Shown piece after piece: positions 36,118 to 45,165 of a DNA stretch of 64,000 bases. Position 1 is the first letter of the stretch. Every line of letters starts with the position of its first letter. The stretch covers positions 1 to 64,000 of the forward strand of contig JAIERW010000006.1 in the NCBI GenBank assembly GCA_019746485.1, read 5' to 3'. Position numbers and translations under genes: made by a program. Below the pieces are notes generated by a model that was not told where the DNA came from, ran no database searches, and saw nothing but the letters and a program-made list of their open reading frames with translations. Origin of the DNA: Candidatus Babeliales bacterium (lineage in GTDB: Bacteria > Babelota > Babeliae > Babelales > RVW-14).

Positions 36118-37382
36118 TCATAAACGGGAAACCGTTTACACATCGCCATAACTTCGGCTTTCAAGCTTTGTAAGAAAGCATCATCATCATGCCGCCGCAC
36201 TGCTTCGTCAATCCAGTGAACCAGCTGAATAACTTCCTGTTCTTTAAAGCCGCGCGTTGTAACTGCCGGTGTGCCAATGCGGATCCCGCTGGTAATCATA
36301 GGCCCTTGCGTGTCAAACGGAATCAAGTTGCGGTTTAAAATGATGCTGCATTTTTCGAGCGTTTCTTCAACCAATTTCCCCGTAATTTCTATAATTGAGC
36401 TGCTCCCATTTTTTGGCTGCAGGTCAACAAGAAATAAGTGATTGTCGGTACCGCCGGCAACAATGCGATAGCCAAGTTCGTGAAATGCATGTGCCATTGC
36501 TTTGGCGTTTTTAACCACCTGTTCTTGATAGGTTTTAAAGCTTGGTTCCAGCGCCTGGGCAAAGCAAACAGCTTTTGCTGCAACCACGTGCATCAGCGGG
36601 CCGCCTTGCGTGCCGGGAATAATGGTGCGGTCGATGTCGGGCGCGTGGTCGGCTTTGCTCAAGATCATGCCGCCCCGTGGGCCACGCAATGTTTTGTGGG
36701 TGGTGCTGGTAACAATGTCGGCATACGGAACTGGGTTTGGGTGCACGCCTGCGGCTACCAGGCCGGCAATGTGCGCCATGTCTATCAGCAACAGTGCGTG
36801 GTTGTCTGCTGCAATTTGCGCTAAACGTTTAAAGTCGAAAAAGCGGGAATAGGCCGAAGCGCCAGCAACAATCATTTTTGGCTGGTGCTGGTTGGCCAAA
36901 ATTTCGAGCTCGTCGTAATCAATGCATTCATCTTCGGGCGAAACGCCGTACGGCACAAAGTTAAAAAGCTTGCCAGAAAAGTTGAGTTTATGGCCGTGGG
37001 TCAGGTGTCCGCCGGCATTGATGTGCATGCCCAGCACGGTATCGCCCGGTTTGAGCTTGCTCATATAAACCGCAAAGTTTGCCGATGAGCCGGAGTGGGG
37101 CTGAACGTTGAGATGCTCGGCATTAAAGAGCTGCTTACCCAGGTCGCGAGCCACATTTTCAACTTCGTCCACTACCTGGCAGCCGGCATAATAGCGCCTG
37201 CCGGGGTAGCCTTCAGCGTATTTGTTGGTTAAAACAGAACCGGAGGCCTCTAAAACTTGTGGGCTGGCATAGTTCTCTGATGCAATCAGGCAGATAGTTT
37301 CTTCCTGGCGCCTTTTTTCTTGGTCGATCAGATCGAAAACATGGCTAATTTTTTGGCTTTTTTGGTTCATTGTCGATTTCAT
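36114..37382 (-). CDS. glyA: Serine hydroxymethyltransferase
   Basis: PLP enzyme converting serine and tetrahydrofolate to glycine and 5,10-methylene-THF. 422 aa from the ATG at 37382 (GGGGA about 6 bases upstream). Visible: [35 protein letters not shown], the PLP-lysine motif [13 protein letters not shown], and [15 protein letters not shown]. Full length. The stop overlaps the ankyrin-tailed gene tail-to-tail by 4 bases. Confidence 0.96.
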   Translation of the reverse strand: MKSTMNQKSQKISHVFDLIDQEKRRQEETICLIASENYASPQVLEASGSVLTNKYAEGYPGRRYYAGCQVVDEVENVARDLGKQLFNAEHLNVQPHSGSSANFAVYMSKLKPGDTVLGMHINAGGHLTHGHKLNFSGKLFNFVPYGVSPEDECIDYDELEILANQHQPKMIVAGASAYSRFFDFKRLAQIAADNHALLLIDMAHIAGLVAAGVHPNPVPYADIVTSTTHKTLRGPRGGMILSKADHAPDIDRTIIPGTQGGPLMHVVAAKAVCFAQALEPSFKTYQEQVVKNAKAMAHAFHELGYRIVAGGTDNHLFLVDLQPKNGSSSIIEITGKLVEETLEKCSIILNRNLIPFDTQGPMITSGIRIGTPAVTTRGFKEQEVIQLVHWIDEAVRRHDDDAFLQSLKAEVMAMCKRFPVYD

Positions 37383-37410
37383 AAATTCCCCATGGGTCAA
37401 CATTTTTTAA

Positions 37411-37446
37411 ATATTATTGACTATTTGTAATGAAGTTGGCTATCTT
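37411..37446. promoter_or_regulatory. Second copy of the ATATTATTGACTATTTG element
   Basis: ATATTATTGACTATTTG matches the site at 33664. Read on the plus strand, TTGACT is followed 18 bases later by TATCTT, a plausible promoter for the operon starting at 37531. The same stretch is also the leader region of the divergent glyA. Confidence 0.5.
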
Positions 37447-37530
37447 AAAAGTAGACAACAGCTGAAGGCGAGCTTAACACGCCAAAATTTGAATGTTGAT
37501 TAATTTTAACACTATCAAGGGAGATATGTT

Positions 37531-37905
37531 ATGAAGAAAATTTTGTTAGCAGTTATTGCCGTTGCTGTATCAGTTTCAGGCCTTTATGCCAGACACGGCA
37601 GTGGCGGGAGCGCTTTTGGTGGTGCTCTTGCGGGTAGTATGATTGGCGGTATTGCAACGTCGGCCATTGTGAGCGGTAACTCTAACCGCGCCTCTGACGA
37701 TGCGGCTCGTGCGCGTCAAGAAACTGAACAGTTGCGCCGCGACCAAGAGCGTGAGCGTGTGCAACGTCTTGAAAATCAAGTGCGCGACGAAGAGCTTAAG
37801 CGCAAAATGGGTGGCGGCAATATGTTTAACTTCTTGTTTGGTTTAGTCATAGCATTGATTATTGCGATTATTGGTCTTGGGTTTTTAGTTGTTAAAAAGC
37901 GTTAA
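37531..37905 (+). CDS. Small membrane protein with RHG motif, glycine zipper and coiled coil
   Basis: 124 aa; signal peptide ending LYA, then RHGSGGSAFGGALAGSMIGG, a Glu/Arg-rich coiled coil (residues 60-95) and a C-terminal membrane helix with KKR end. The RHG-FGGA-AG-MxGG block recurs in the gene at 38933, so the two are paralogues flanking the ankyrin gene. Probably inner membrane with the zipper on the outside. Function unknown. Confidence 0.78.
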   Translation: MKKILLAVIAVAVSVSGLYARHGSGGSAFGGALAGSMIGGIATSAIVSGNSNRASDDAARARQETEQLRRDQERERVQRLENQVRDEELKRKMGGGNMFNFLFGLVIALIIAIIGLGFLVVKKR

Positions 37906-37925
37906 GGGAAAGAAAGGGTTTTATT

Positions 37926-38873
37926 ATGAAAAGTATGAAAAAAATCGGTTTTTTGTTTTTGGGAATGTATTTGTTGACAGCGTCAGTGAGTACCATACCG
38001 GCAATTGATGAACTAGGCTTGAATGATCGTCTGATAGCAGTTGTACGCGGGGGGTCGATTGATCAGGTTGCTAGTATCGTTAGAGAAGGTGCCGATGTGA
38101 ATTACTCTGATGGAGCGACAACAGCGTTGCATGAGGCGATAAAAAGAGGTGGTCTTGAAGGATTTCACATAGTGGCTATTTTGCTTCAAAGATTTGCGAA
38201 CAAGAATGCTCTTGATAATCAGGGTAAAACGCCAGTTGACTATGACACTGAAGGGTGGATTGCACAAGCAGAGGAAGAGCTAGCAATGCAGCCAATGCAG
38301 CCAGTAGCCCAACCAGAACAAATTTTTGTCCAGCCAGTTGAGCCGGTAGCCCAGCCGGAACAAACTGTTGTCCAGCCAGTTGAGCCAGTAGTTCAAGTAG
38401 AGCATGTGCAGCCACAAGTAAAAGTTGTTCAACCAGTAGCTAACGTACCAGCAAATTTGCCGATGCAGCCAGAGGCGCAAGAGTTTGCTCGGCCAAATTT
38501 GAATAAGCAGCTTATGGACATTGCGCAGCAAGTAGGAGCAACAAGTCAGTTAGATGAAGTTTATGCATTGATTGGTTTTGGTGCTGATGTTAACTATGTT
38601 GCTCCAGCAACTGGTAATAGCGTGTTGCATGAGGCGGTTAAAAATGGGAATGTGATTTTAGTGAGAGCGTTGCTTCAAAAAGAAGCAAATCCTGAAATTC
38701 GTGATGCAAAGGGTAAGCGACCAATTTTTTATGCTAATAAATTGAAAGATAAGGATGTGGCACAAAGAATTAAAGAATTGTTAACGGGTAAAAAACAACC
38801 GCAAAGGAAGCATAAAAACAAACCAAGTAGTGTGTGGACGAAGAAGCCACTTAGAGGTTTTTGGAAAAATTAA
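37926..38873 (+). CDS. Secreted ankyrin-repeat protein with a proline/glutamine-rich linker
   Basis: 315 aa with signal peptide. Ankyrin-type repeats lie at residues about 35-110 (LNDRLIAVV...REGADVNYSDGATTALHEA) and 195-285 (GFGADVNYVAPATGNSVLHEA). The linker between them (120-180) repeats QPVEPVAQPEQ about three times, also visible as a DNA tandem repeat near 38300-38400. The C-terminus is very basic (KKQPQRKHKNKPSS). Ankyrin repeats in bacteria often mediate host-protein contacts. Second gene of the 37531 operon. Confidence 0.82.
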   Translation: MKSMKKIGFLFLGMYLLTASVSTIPAIDELGLNDRLIAVVRGGSIDQVASIVREGADVNYSDGATTALHEAIKRGGLEGFHIVAILLQRFANKNALDNQGKTPVDYDTEGWIAQAEEELAMQPMQPVAQPEQIFVQPVEPVAQPEQTVVQPVEPVVQVEHVQPQVKVVQPVANVPANLPMQPEAQEFARPNLNKQLMDIAQQVGATSQLDEVYALIGFGADVNYVAPATGNSVLHEAVKNGNVILVRALLQKEANPEIRDAKGKRPIFYANKLKDKDVAQRIKELLTGKKQPQRKHKNKPSSVWTKKPLRGFWKN

Positions 38874-38932
38874 GTTGAGATAGTTGTAAAATGCTCAAGA
38901 GAGTTTTAAGTAGAATTAAGCGGGAGAGTAGT

Positions 38933-39373
38933 ATGAAGAAGTTAGTTTTTTGCTTGATAGTGCTGGTAAATGTAACCTGCCAAGTTCAAGCCCGTCACGG
39001 CGGTGATTCTTTTGGTGGTGCTTTTGCAGGTGGTATGCTTGGTGGCGTTGTGAGCGGTGCCATGACAGCGCCGCGTAGCAGCGGTTCAAGCGGTCACGAC
39101 AACGGTGCTTTGAATGCCGTTTGGGACGCGATGCGGCGCCTTGAAGCTTCGTTTGCTGATGAAGTAAAGCGCTTAAAAGAACGTATCAATGAGCTTGAAG
39201 ATCAAGTAAGGAATGTGCAAGGCTCGGGCGTTGGCAAAAAGAGAGGCCGTGGCCGAAATAAACATGAAGGTTGGGATCAGAAACGTCGCAGAATGCACGA
39301 AGGATCAATGCCAGAGCGTGATGCAAAGCCGGACAGGCCTGAAGATGAAGTTGCTGGTCCTGAGAACGAATAA
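38933..39373 (+). CDS. Secreted RHG-motif protein with coiled coil and basic tail
   Basis: 146 aa from the ATG at 38933 (GGGAGAG upstream); the longer frame upstream lacks a signal peptide at its start. Signal peptide ends VQA, then RHGGDSFGGAFAGGMLGG as in the protein at 37531, a coiled coil (MRRLEASFADEVKRLKERI) and a tail with KKRGRGRNKHEGWDQKRRR, which resembles a bipartite nuclear-localisation sequence or a nucleic-acid-binding patch. Unlike its paralogue it lacks the C-terminal membrane helix. Last gene before a terminator. Confidence 0.76.
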   Translation: MKKLVFCLIVLVNVTCQVQARHGGDSFGGAFAGGMLGGVVSGAMTAPRSSGSSGHDNGALNAVWDAMRRLEASFADEVKRLKERINELEDQVRNVQGSGVGKKRGRGRNKHEGWDQKRRRMHEGSMPERDAKPDRPEDEVAGPENE

Positions 39374-39402
39374 TAAAAAATTAAGAAATCTTTCTCAAAA
39401 TA

Positions 39403-39443
39403 AAAAAAGCCTGTTAGGTTGATTCCTGACAGGCTTTTTTATT
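39403..39443 (+). terminator. Rho-independent terminator after the RHG/ankyrin operon
   Basis: AAAGCCTGTTAGG and CCTGACAGGCTTT form a stem with one G-T pair around a six-base loop, preceded by an A run and followed by a T run; it could work in both directions. Confidence 0.87.
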
Positions 39444-39463
39444 TGTTTACAGAAAGGTTTTCT

Positions 39464-40966
39464 ATGTACAAAAAAATTGTTACATGTTCTTTGGTTCTTA
39501 CTTTTTTTTCGGGCTGTTTTCAAGCCGACCAAGTTGGTAAGCAAACTAAGCGCAGCTACCAGCTGGCACAAGTTGCTTTTGATGCAACTACTTATCCCGT
39601 TGTAGTGCTGGGCGGTGGCATTGCGGGCTTTACTGCAGCAAATTATTTGGTACAAGCAAATGTTCCTACGGTTGTTTTAGAAGGGCCAAAGCCGGGTGGT
39701 GCGCTGGCGCAATCGCCGTCAGTGCGTAATTGGCCGGGTGTGCTTGATGCTCCTGGTGCTGATATTATGAAAAGTTTGCGTGAGCAGGCGGTGCATTACG
39801 GCGCCACGATTTTTTCAGAAAGTGTGACGAGTGTGCGCCTTGATGTGTGGCCATTTGAGCTTGACGTGCACGACGTTGTTGCAGGAACTACGCGTGTTAT
39901 TAAAGCATTGAGTACTATTGTGGCTACCGGTGCTGAACCAAACTATCTTGGCATTCCTGGCGAGCAGGAGTTTTGGGGCAAGGGCGTTACCAACTGTGCC
40001 GTGTGCGACGGCGGCCTGTGCAAAGGCAAAGATGTTGTGGTGGTGGGCGGTGGGGATTCTGCCGTGCTTGAAGCGGCGTACTTGGCCGGCATTGCACGCT
40101 CGGTTACGCTGGTGGTACGCAAAGATTATTTTAGAGCGAATGACAAAAAGAAACGAGATCAAGTTTTAGCGTTGCCTAACGTTACGGTGCTCTACAATAC
40201 GCGTGTGACACAAGTTCATGGTGATGGTAAGCACATGACGCACCTTTCACTTGAAAATGATACAGCAAAAACAAAGCGTGCGTTTGACGGCTTATTTTTA
40301 GCGATTGGTGCGCGACCAAATACTGCTCTTGTTGCCAACGCGCTTGAGCTTGATGCGCATGGTTATATTGTTTTGAAGAGTGGCCAAGCAACATCAGTTG
40401 CCGGCGTGTTTGCGGCTGGTGATGTGTGCGATCCGGTTTATAAACAAGCGGTTACCTCTGCTGGTGGCGGCTGTGCAGCAGCGCTGCAGGTACAAGCGTT
40501 TTTAGACGATCTTGGTTTTAATGCACAAATGCTTACGCAGCCAAAAGCAGTACCGAGTGTGCCTGTAAGTGCTGCGCCAAGCGCGCCGCGTGCCGTGCCT
40601 GTACAAGCAGTTGATGCCGGCCCAGCTGTTGCGTTGTTAAACGATAACCAAGCAATTACACAATTTATACAACAACAATCAAAACCAATAATTATCGATT
40701 TGTCTGCCGAGTGGTGTATGCCGTGCAAACGCTTGGCGCCAATTTTTGAAACACTGGCAGGTAAATATCGCGATGGTATTTCGTGTGCCAAAGTTGATAT
40801 TAATAAAGTTGATGTGCAAGCATTGACTGATGCCGTTGGCGGCGAGGTTGTTGATGGCGTGCCGACCTTGTTGTTTATTAAAGATGGCAAAGAAGTTGGG
40901 CGCTTGGTTGGCTTGCTGCCTGCAGATGAACTTGAAAAGAATTTTAAAATATTAGCGGGTAGCTGA
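39464..40966 (+). CDS. Exported thioredoxin reductase-thioredoxin fusion
   Basis: 500 aa from the ATG at 39464 (GAAAGG upstream). The N-terminus is a signal peptide ending FFSGC, so it may be a lipoprotein. Then FAD-binding VVVLGGGIAGFTAANYL, redox pair CAVC, NADPH-binding VVVVGGGDSAVLEA with VRKDYFRA, and AAGDVCD, i.e. a complete thioredoxin reductase. A linker of about 45 residues leads to a thioredoxin domain with active site WCMPC instead of WCGPC. Export is odd because NADPH is absent from the periplasm. The next large gene is a DsbD-type electron carrier. Confidence 0.86.
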   Translation: MYKKIVTCSLVLTFFSGCFQADQVGKQTKRSYQLAQVAFDATTYPVVVLGGGIAGFTAANYLVQANVPTVVLEGPKPGGALAQSPSVRNWPGVLDAPGADIMKSLREQAVHYGATIFSESVTSVRLDVWPFELDVHDVVAGTTRVIKALSTIVATGAEPNYLGIPGEQEFWGKGVTNCAVCDGGLCKGKDVVVVGGGDSAVLEAAYLAGIARSVTLVVRKDYFRANDKKKRDQVLALPNVTVLYNTRVTQVHGDGKHMTHLSLENDTAKTKRAFDGLFLAIGARPNTALVANALELDAHGYIVLKSGQATSVAGVFAAGDVCDPVYKQAVTSAGGGCAAALQVQAFLDDLGFNAQMLTQPKAVPSVPVSAAPSAPRAVPVQAVDAGPAVALLNDNQAITQFIQQQSKPIIIDLSAEWCMPCKRLAPIFETLAGKYRDGISCAKVDINKVDVQALTDAVGGEVVDGVPTLLFIKDGKEVGRLVGLLPADELEKNFKILAGS

Positions 40967-40988
40967 TTGATTAAAAACAGGTGTTTTT

Positions 40989-41108
40989 ATGCGTATAAAA
41001 AGAGCAAGGTCTTTGAGGGTGCGTGAAGCATTGCTCAAGCTGCAAGCCAGTCTTGAAGCACTCAAAACAAAACTGGCACAACTCGCAACGCAGTTAAGTA
41101 TGCTTTAG
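40989..41108 (+). CDS. Small 39-residue leucine-module protein
   Basis: An ATG with AGGTG 7 bases upstream opens 39 codons ending in TAG. The C-terminal half (ASLEALKTKLAQLATQLSML) is the same leucine-zipper-like module found at the ends or middles of four larger secreted proteins in the window (near 25.7, 27.7, 42.6 and 53.9 kb). The N-terminus is basic and there is no signal peptide. That match is the main reason to accept it as real; it could also be a remnant of a larger gene. Confidence 0.5.
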   Translation: MRIKRARSLRVREALLKLQASLEALKTKLAQLATQLSML

Positions 41109-41201
41109 CCTCTAAAAACGCTCAACTCTTGCGTTTGTATCGCATTTTTTAGTACCGTAATTTTGTTACCCTCATTTTTTTCAAACGAGAAAGGATAAGC
41201 G

Positions 41202-42269
41202 ATGAATGTAACAGATATGGTAAAGGTTGCCGTAATTTCGATGTTTATGATGGCAAGTGCCGGTGGCGCATATGTTGCTGCACAAAAAGTTCATGAGCAA
41301 GAAGCAAGCGTGCGTGCAGAAAGTGCACGCGCGCACAGCGCACCGGAAGAGGGTGACCAGGTACTGCCAGCTTCTCAAGAGTCAGCTGCACAAGAAACAA
41401 AAACGCGTAGCGTTATCGACATACTCAAGCAAACAGCTGACCAAAAAGGTTCAATTTTTTATTTGTTAATCTTGGCATTTTTTGCCGGCCTCATGACCAG
41501 CTTTACGCCGTGCGTGTATCCAATGATTCCCATCACGGTCAGTGTTTTGCAAATGCAGTCGGCAGTAAGTTTAAAGCGTAATTTTTTGTCGGCGCTGGTT
41601 TATGTTCTTGGCCTTTCAACCGTTTATGCATCGCTGGGTTATTTTGCAGCAACAGCCTCAGTGTTGTTTGGCAACTGGGTTGCCAACCCGTGGGTCTTGC
41701 TGTTGATCGTGATCTTCTTTTTGTACATGGCCTTTTCGCTCTTTGGTTTTTATGAAATGTACGTACCGCGCTTTTTTTCAGTAAATACCGATGTGCGCCC
41801 GCAGGGTTCATTAGCCAAGATTTTTTTGTTTGGCATGATCTCGGGCACCTTTGCCTCGCCGTGCATAACGCCGGCACTGGCCGTGTTGTTAACAATTGTG
41901 GCAAAGCTTGGCAGTCCGATTGCTGGCTTTTTAATTCTGTTTTTATTTTCTATCGGCATGGGCATTGTGCTTGTTTTAATTGGCACCTTTTCTGGTGCGT
42001 TGGCACTGTTGCCACGCTCTGGCGAGTGGATGATTGAAGTTAAACGCGTGATGGGTTTTGGCATGCTTGGCGCGTGCGTTTACTTTTTAACCGGGTTTCT
42101 TGGTGACTTTGGTGCATCACTTGCGTACGGCTTAATCTTGCTGGCCGCTGGTATTTACTTTGTGGTGAGTGCGAGCCGCAATCGCTTTAAACTCGTGATT
42201 GGTTTGCTGACAAGTTTGGGTGCGCTTGCCTGGCTTGGGTATGTGCTCAAAGGTTTTTTCGTGCGTTAA
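41202..42269 (+). CDS. DsbD/CcdA-type transmembrane thiol-disulfide carrier
   Basis: 355 aa; AAAGGA ribosome-binding site. An N-terminal hydrophobic segment and a polar linker are followed by eight or so membrane helices. The two redox cysteines sit in SFTPCVYPMIP and FASPCITPALA, matching the central domain of DsbD, which moves electrons from cytoplasmic thioredoxin to the periplasm. The periplasmic alpha and gamma domains of full DsbD are absent. Its neighbour, the exported thioredoxin fusion, may be the downstream partner. Confidence 0.87.
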   Translation: MNVTDMVKVAVISMFMMASAGGAYVAAQKVHEQEASVRAESARAHSAPEEGDQVLPASQESAAQETKTRSVIDILKQTADQKGSIFYLLILAFFAGLMTSFTPCVYPMIPITVSVLQMQSAVSLKRNFLSALVYVLGLSTVYASLGYFAATASVLFGNWVANPWVLLLIVIFFLYMAFSLFGFYEMYVPRFFSVNTDVRPQGSLAKIFLFGMISGTFASPCITPALAVLLTIVAKLGSPIAGFLILFLFSIGMGIVLVLIGTFSGALALLPRSGEWMIEVKRVMGFGMLGACVYFLTGFLGDFGASLAYGLILLAAGIYFVVSASRNRFKLVIGLLTSLGALAWLGYVLKGFFVR

Positions 42270-42649
42270 GGCCTGCATCCGCGTCGTCCCCAGCAAGGTT
42301 GACCAGGTTGGCAGGGTGGTGGTGTGCCTGGTGTTCCTGGAGGTGGCGGTGTGCCGTGCCATTTGCGGCGGTGGCCGTGGCCGCGAGGATGTGCGCCATG
42401 ATGTCTATGATGTTTATGATGGCCGCCGTGTCTGTGGTGGTGAGGGCCGCCAAGATGATGCATGTGGTGGTGCCTGTGCCAATGCCGTCTTTCAAACCTG
42501 TGTAATTTTCGTGCTAATTTGGCAGGCTTTGTCTTAAGCGCTGTCAGCGCTGCTCTCAAATCATCAAGCTCGTCGGCGTGCACGGTTGCATTCAAAAAAA
42601 GAAATGAAAAAATAAGCGTGCATTGATACTTAAAAAAACGATTGTTCAT
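42266..42649 (-). CDS. Secreted histidine-rich protein with leucine module
   Basis: 127 aa from the ATG at 42649 (GAAAGA upstream; another ATG lies two codons earlier). Signal peptide ends VHA; the mature start ELDDLRAALTALKTKPAKLA is the same module as in the 53.9 kb protein (ELDDLAIGLQALKSKLAQL). It is followed by about 40 residues packed with His (HWHRHHHMHHLGG) and a Pro/Gly/Cys tail. Probably binds metal ions such as zinc, nickel or copper. Tail-to-tail 4-base overlap with the DsbD-type gene. Confidence 0.72.
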   Translation of the reverse strand: MNNRFFKYQCTLIFSFLFLNATVHADELDDLRAALTALKTKPAKLARKLHRFERRHWHRHHHMHHLGGPHHHRHGGHHKHHRHHGAHPRGHGHRRKWHGTPPPPGTPGTPPPCQPGQPCWGRRGCRP

Positions 42650-42666
42650 GGCCATTCTTTCTTAGT

Positions 42667-43095
42667 TTATGATATGTGCATAACAATATAATAAAACCAT
42701 GCCAAACATGCGGCAAAGCCACCGGCAAACGCACAGCCTAAAATTCCTGCTTCGCGTACATACTCCCACGTTGTTTTATCAAAAAAGTGGCCATATTCTT
42801 CCAGCGTTTTTACAACGCTCAGGCCATAATGCTGTTCAAGTTTTTTCAAGATAGTCTCTTTGTCGACTCCTTGAATTTTTAATTCTTTGATATGACTTTG
42901 AATATCAAAAAAGAGAAGTGCCGTTTCTGGTGACAGTTCGATAGGAACAACATCAATCTCGTGCTCGTTGCCAGGCAAGGTTTGTGTGCGGGTATTTTTT
43001 GGTACAGCACCGGGCCTGTTGGTTGGCTCGCCAGCAAAAACTGAAAAAGAAAAGCAAACAAAAAATAGTAGCAAACTTGTGTAAGCTATCTTCAT
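42667..43095 (-). CDS. Small secreted or membrane-anchored protein
   Basis: 142 aa from the ATG at 43095, which has GAGGGGA 6 bases upstream and starts a signal peptide ending VFAGE. A Pro/Asn-rich stretch is followed by a helical region (SHIKELKIQGVDKETILKKL, QHYGLSVVKTLEEYG) and a C-terminal membrane helix (ILGCAFAGGFAACLAWFYYI). Not recognised. Forms a two-gene operon with the His-rich protein. Confidence 0.68.
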   Translation of the reverse strand: MKIAYTSLLLFFVCFSFSVFAGEPTNRPGAVPKNTRTQTLPGNEHEIDVVPIELSPETALLFFDIQSHIKELKIQGVDKETILKKLEQHYGLSVVKTLEEYGHFFDKTTWEYVREAGILGCAFAGGFAACLAWFYYIVMHIS

Positions 43096-43316
43096 AAAAA
43101 TCCCCTCGTTTAATTTTGGCCCCTTAATTTTTCTGAGTGTACGCTCGAAGATTTTCAGATAGCAATGATTTATGGTTTTTGGGGCGCGGGTGCGCGCGCC
43201 TGCGCACAAGCGGCAAAGCCTGGAGAAGTGGGGCGTTGTGCTATTTTTCTTTTATGCAAAAGCTGCTAAACTGGTCAACAAAGTAACTTTTTGTTTTGTT
43301 TAAAGGAATAATGATC

Positions 43317-45086
43317 ATGGGATTGATAAAGCGATCGGTGTATTGCGGAGACGTTGCAGAGTCATTGGTTGGGCAAGAAGTTTGTGTGACCGGTTGGGTA
43401 AACCGTCGGCGCGACCATGGCGGCGTTATTTTTATCGATCTGCGTGATCGTAGCGGTATTTTGCAGTTGGTGTTTAATCCAGAAATTAATGCTGAAATGA
43501 TGGAGCTGGCCCACACGCTGCGCATTGAATATGTGCTTTCGGCCAAAGGCACGCTTACGCACCGCGCACCAGACGCTATAAATCCCAAAATGCCAACCGG
43601 CAAGTACGAAGTTAATGTTACTGAGTTTTCATTGTTGGCACGCTCTAAGCCGCTGCCGTTTCAATTGGAAGAAGCTGAAAATGTTTCTGAAGACTTGCGC
43701 TTAAAATATCGTTACTTAGACTTGCGCCGCCCCGAAATGCAAAAGTTTGTGCGCATGCGCCACGAAGTTAATCTTTATTTGCGTGAGTATTTGGACAAGC
43801 AAGGTTTTTACGAAATTGAAACGCCAATCCTTTCAAAAAGTACGCCTGAAGGTGCGCGCGACTTTTTGGTGCCATCCCGCCTCTCGCAAGGTGAGTTTTA
43901 TGCACTGCCTCAATCCCCTCAAATTTACAAGCAGCTGCTGATTTTGGCAGGTTTTGAAAAATATTTCCAAATTGCGCGCTGTATGCGCGATGAAGATTTG
44001 CGTGCCGACCGTCAGCCAGAATTTACGCAGCTGGACATTGAAATGTCATTTATTGATGAACAAGACATTCAAACCGTGTGTGAAGGATTCTTGAGTGGAC
44101 TTTGGAAGAAATTTTTAAACATCGAGCTCAAAGCGCCGTTCAAGCGCTATGCGTATGATGACGTTTTTGCGCTTTATGGTTCCGACAAGCCCGATATGCG
44201 TTTTGACCTTAAAATCCAAGATTATACAAAATTATTTGAGCCAATGGGACTCAAATTTTTGCAGTCTATTATTGAAGGGGGCGGCAAGATTGGTGGCGTG
44301 TGCGTAAAAGATCACAAATTTTCACGCTCAGAACTTGATGGTTGGGTAGAAAAGGTAACAAAAGAATATGGTGCCAAAGGGTTGGTGTACATCAGATTTA
44401 ATGAAGATAACACACCAAACAGCCCCATTGCCAAATTTTTACCAGCCGACTTTTTAGTACAAGCCCAAAAGTTTATCCCTGTCTTAACGGCAGCCGACAC
44501 GCTTTTTGTGGTTGCTGGTGAGTATAAACATTCGTGGAGCATTTTGGGCAAGTTGCGCATTGAGTTGGGCAACAGTCTTAATTTAATTGACCGCACCAAG
44601 CATGAGTTATTTTGGGTTACCGACTTTCCAATGTTTGAGTGGAACGAAGAAGAAAAGGGCTGGAATGCCTGCCATCATCCATTTACCTCACCACAAGAAG
44701 GTTGGGAAAGCTTACCAATTGGCGATGTAAAAGCGCGCGCGTACGATTTGATTTGCAACGGTTATGAGCTTGGCGGTGGTTCAATTCGTATTAACAACCC
44801 CGACGTTCAACGCAAAGTTTTTGAAATTATTGGTTTAAGTGAAGAGCAAGCGCAGCAAAAGTTTGGCTTCTTGCTTGAAGCGCAAACGTATGGCTATCCG
44901 CCAGAAGGTGGCTTAGCGTTTGGTATTGACCGTATCATGATGATTCTTGGTCAGACCAATTCTATTCGCGATGTTATTGCATTTCCAAAAACGCAAAAGA
45001 TGAGTTGCTTGATGATGGAAAGCCCATCGCCGGTTGAAGGCAAGCAGTTGCGTGAGCTTGGTATTAAGATTATTGCTGAGAAATAA
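43317..45086 (+). CDS. aspS: Aspartyl-tRNA synthetase, bacterial type
   Basis: Class II synthetase charging tRNA-Asp (or Asp and Asn). 589 aa from the ATG at 43317, which has AAAGGA at a 9-base spacing; the ATG at 43311 is too close. N-terminal anticodon-binding OB fold (VTGWVNRRRDHGG), motif 2 MRDEDLRADRQPEFTQLD, a GAD-type insertion in the middle typical of bacterial enzymes, and motif 3 GGLAFGIDRIMMIL. Monocistronic, followed by a strong terminator. Confidence 0.95.
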   Translation: MGLIKRSVYCGDVAESLVGQEVCVTGWVNRRRDHGGVIFIDLRDRSGILQLVFNPEINAEMMELAHTLRIEYVLSAKGTLTHRAPDAINPKMPTGKYEVNVTEFSLLARSKPLPFQLEEAENVSEDLRLKYRYLDLRRPEMQKFVRMRHEVNLYLREYLDKQGFYEIETPILSKSTPEGARDFLVPSRLSQGEFYALPQSPQIYKQLLILAGFEKYFQIARCMRDEDLRADRQPEFTQLDIEMSFIDEQDIQTVCEGFLSGLWKKFLNIELKAPFKRYAYDDVFALYGSDKPDMRFDLKIQDYTKLFEPMGLKFLQSIIEGGGKIGGVCVKDHKFSRSELDGWVEKVTKEYGAKGLVYIRFNEDNTPNSPIAKFLPADFLVQAQKFIPVLTAADTLFVVAGEYKHSWSILGKLRIELGNSLNLIDRTKHELFWVTDFPMFEWNEEEKGWNACHHPFTSPQEGWESLPIGDVKARAYDLICNGYELGGGSIRINNPDVQRKVFEIIGLSEEQAQQKFGFLLEAQTYGYPPEGGLAFGIDRIMMILGQTNSIRDVIAFPKTQKMSCLMMESPSPVEGKQLRELGIKIIAEK

Positions 45087-45090
45087 AAGT

Positions 45091-45152
45091 AATTATAAGC
45101 ACAATAAAAAAAGCCCCTAAATTTTAGGGGCCTTTTTTATTGTGCTTATAAT
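45091..45152. terminator. Long bidirectional terminator after aspS
   Basis: A 62-base, nearly perfect inverted repeat: AATTATAAGCACAATAAAAA at the left end pairs with the mirror TTTTTATTGTGCTTATAATT, and the centre is GCCCCTAAA/TTTAGGGGC. It has the A run and T run of a two-way terminator and lies between aspS and the convergent protease operon. Confidence 0.88.
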
Positions 45153-45165
45153 TTTGATTGTTTGG

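Noticed and set aside
43096-43209. An N-terminal extension of 38 residues on the small membrane protein at 42.7-43.1 kb
   Set aside because: The extension is basic, hides the signal peptide and has no ribosome-binding site; GAGGGGA directly before the ATG at 43095 supports the shorter form.
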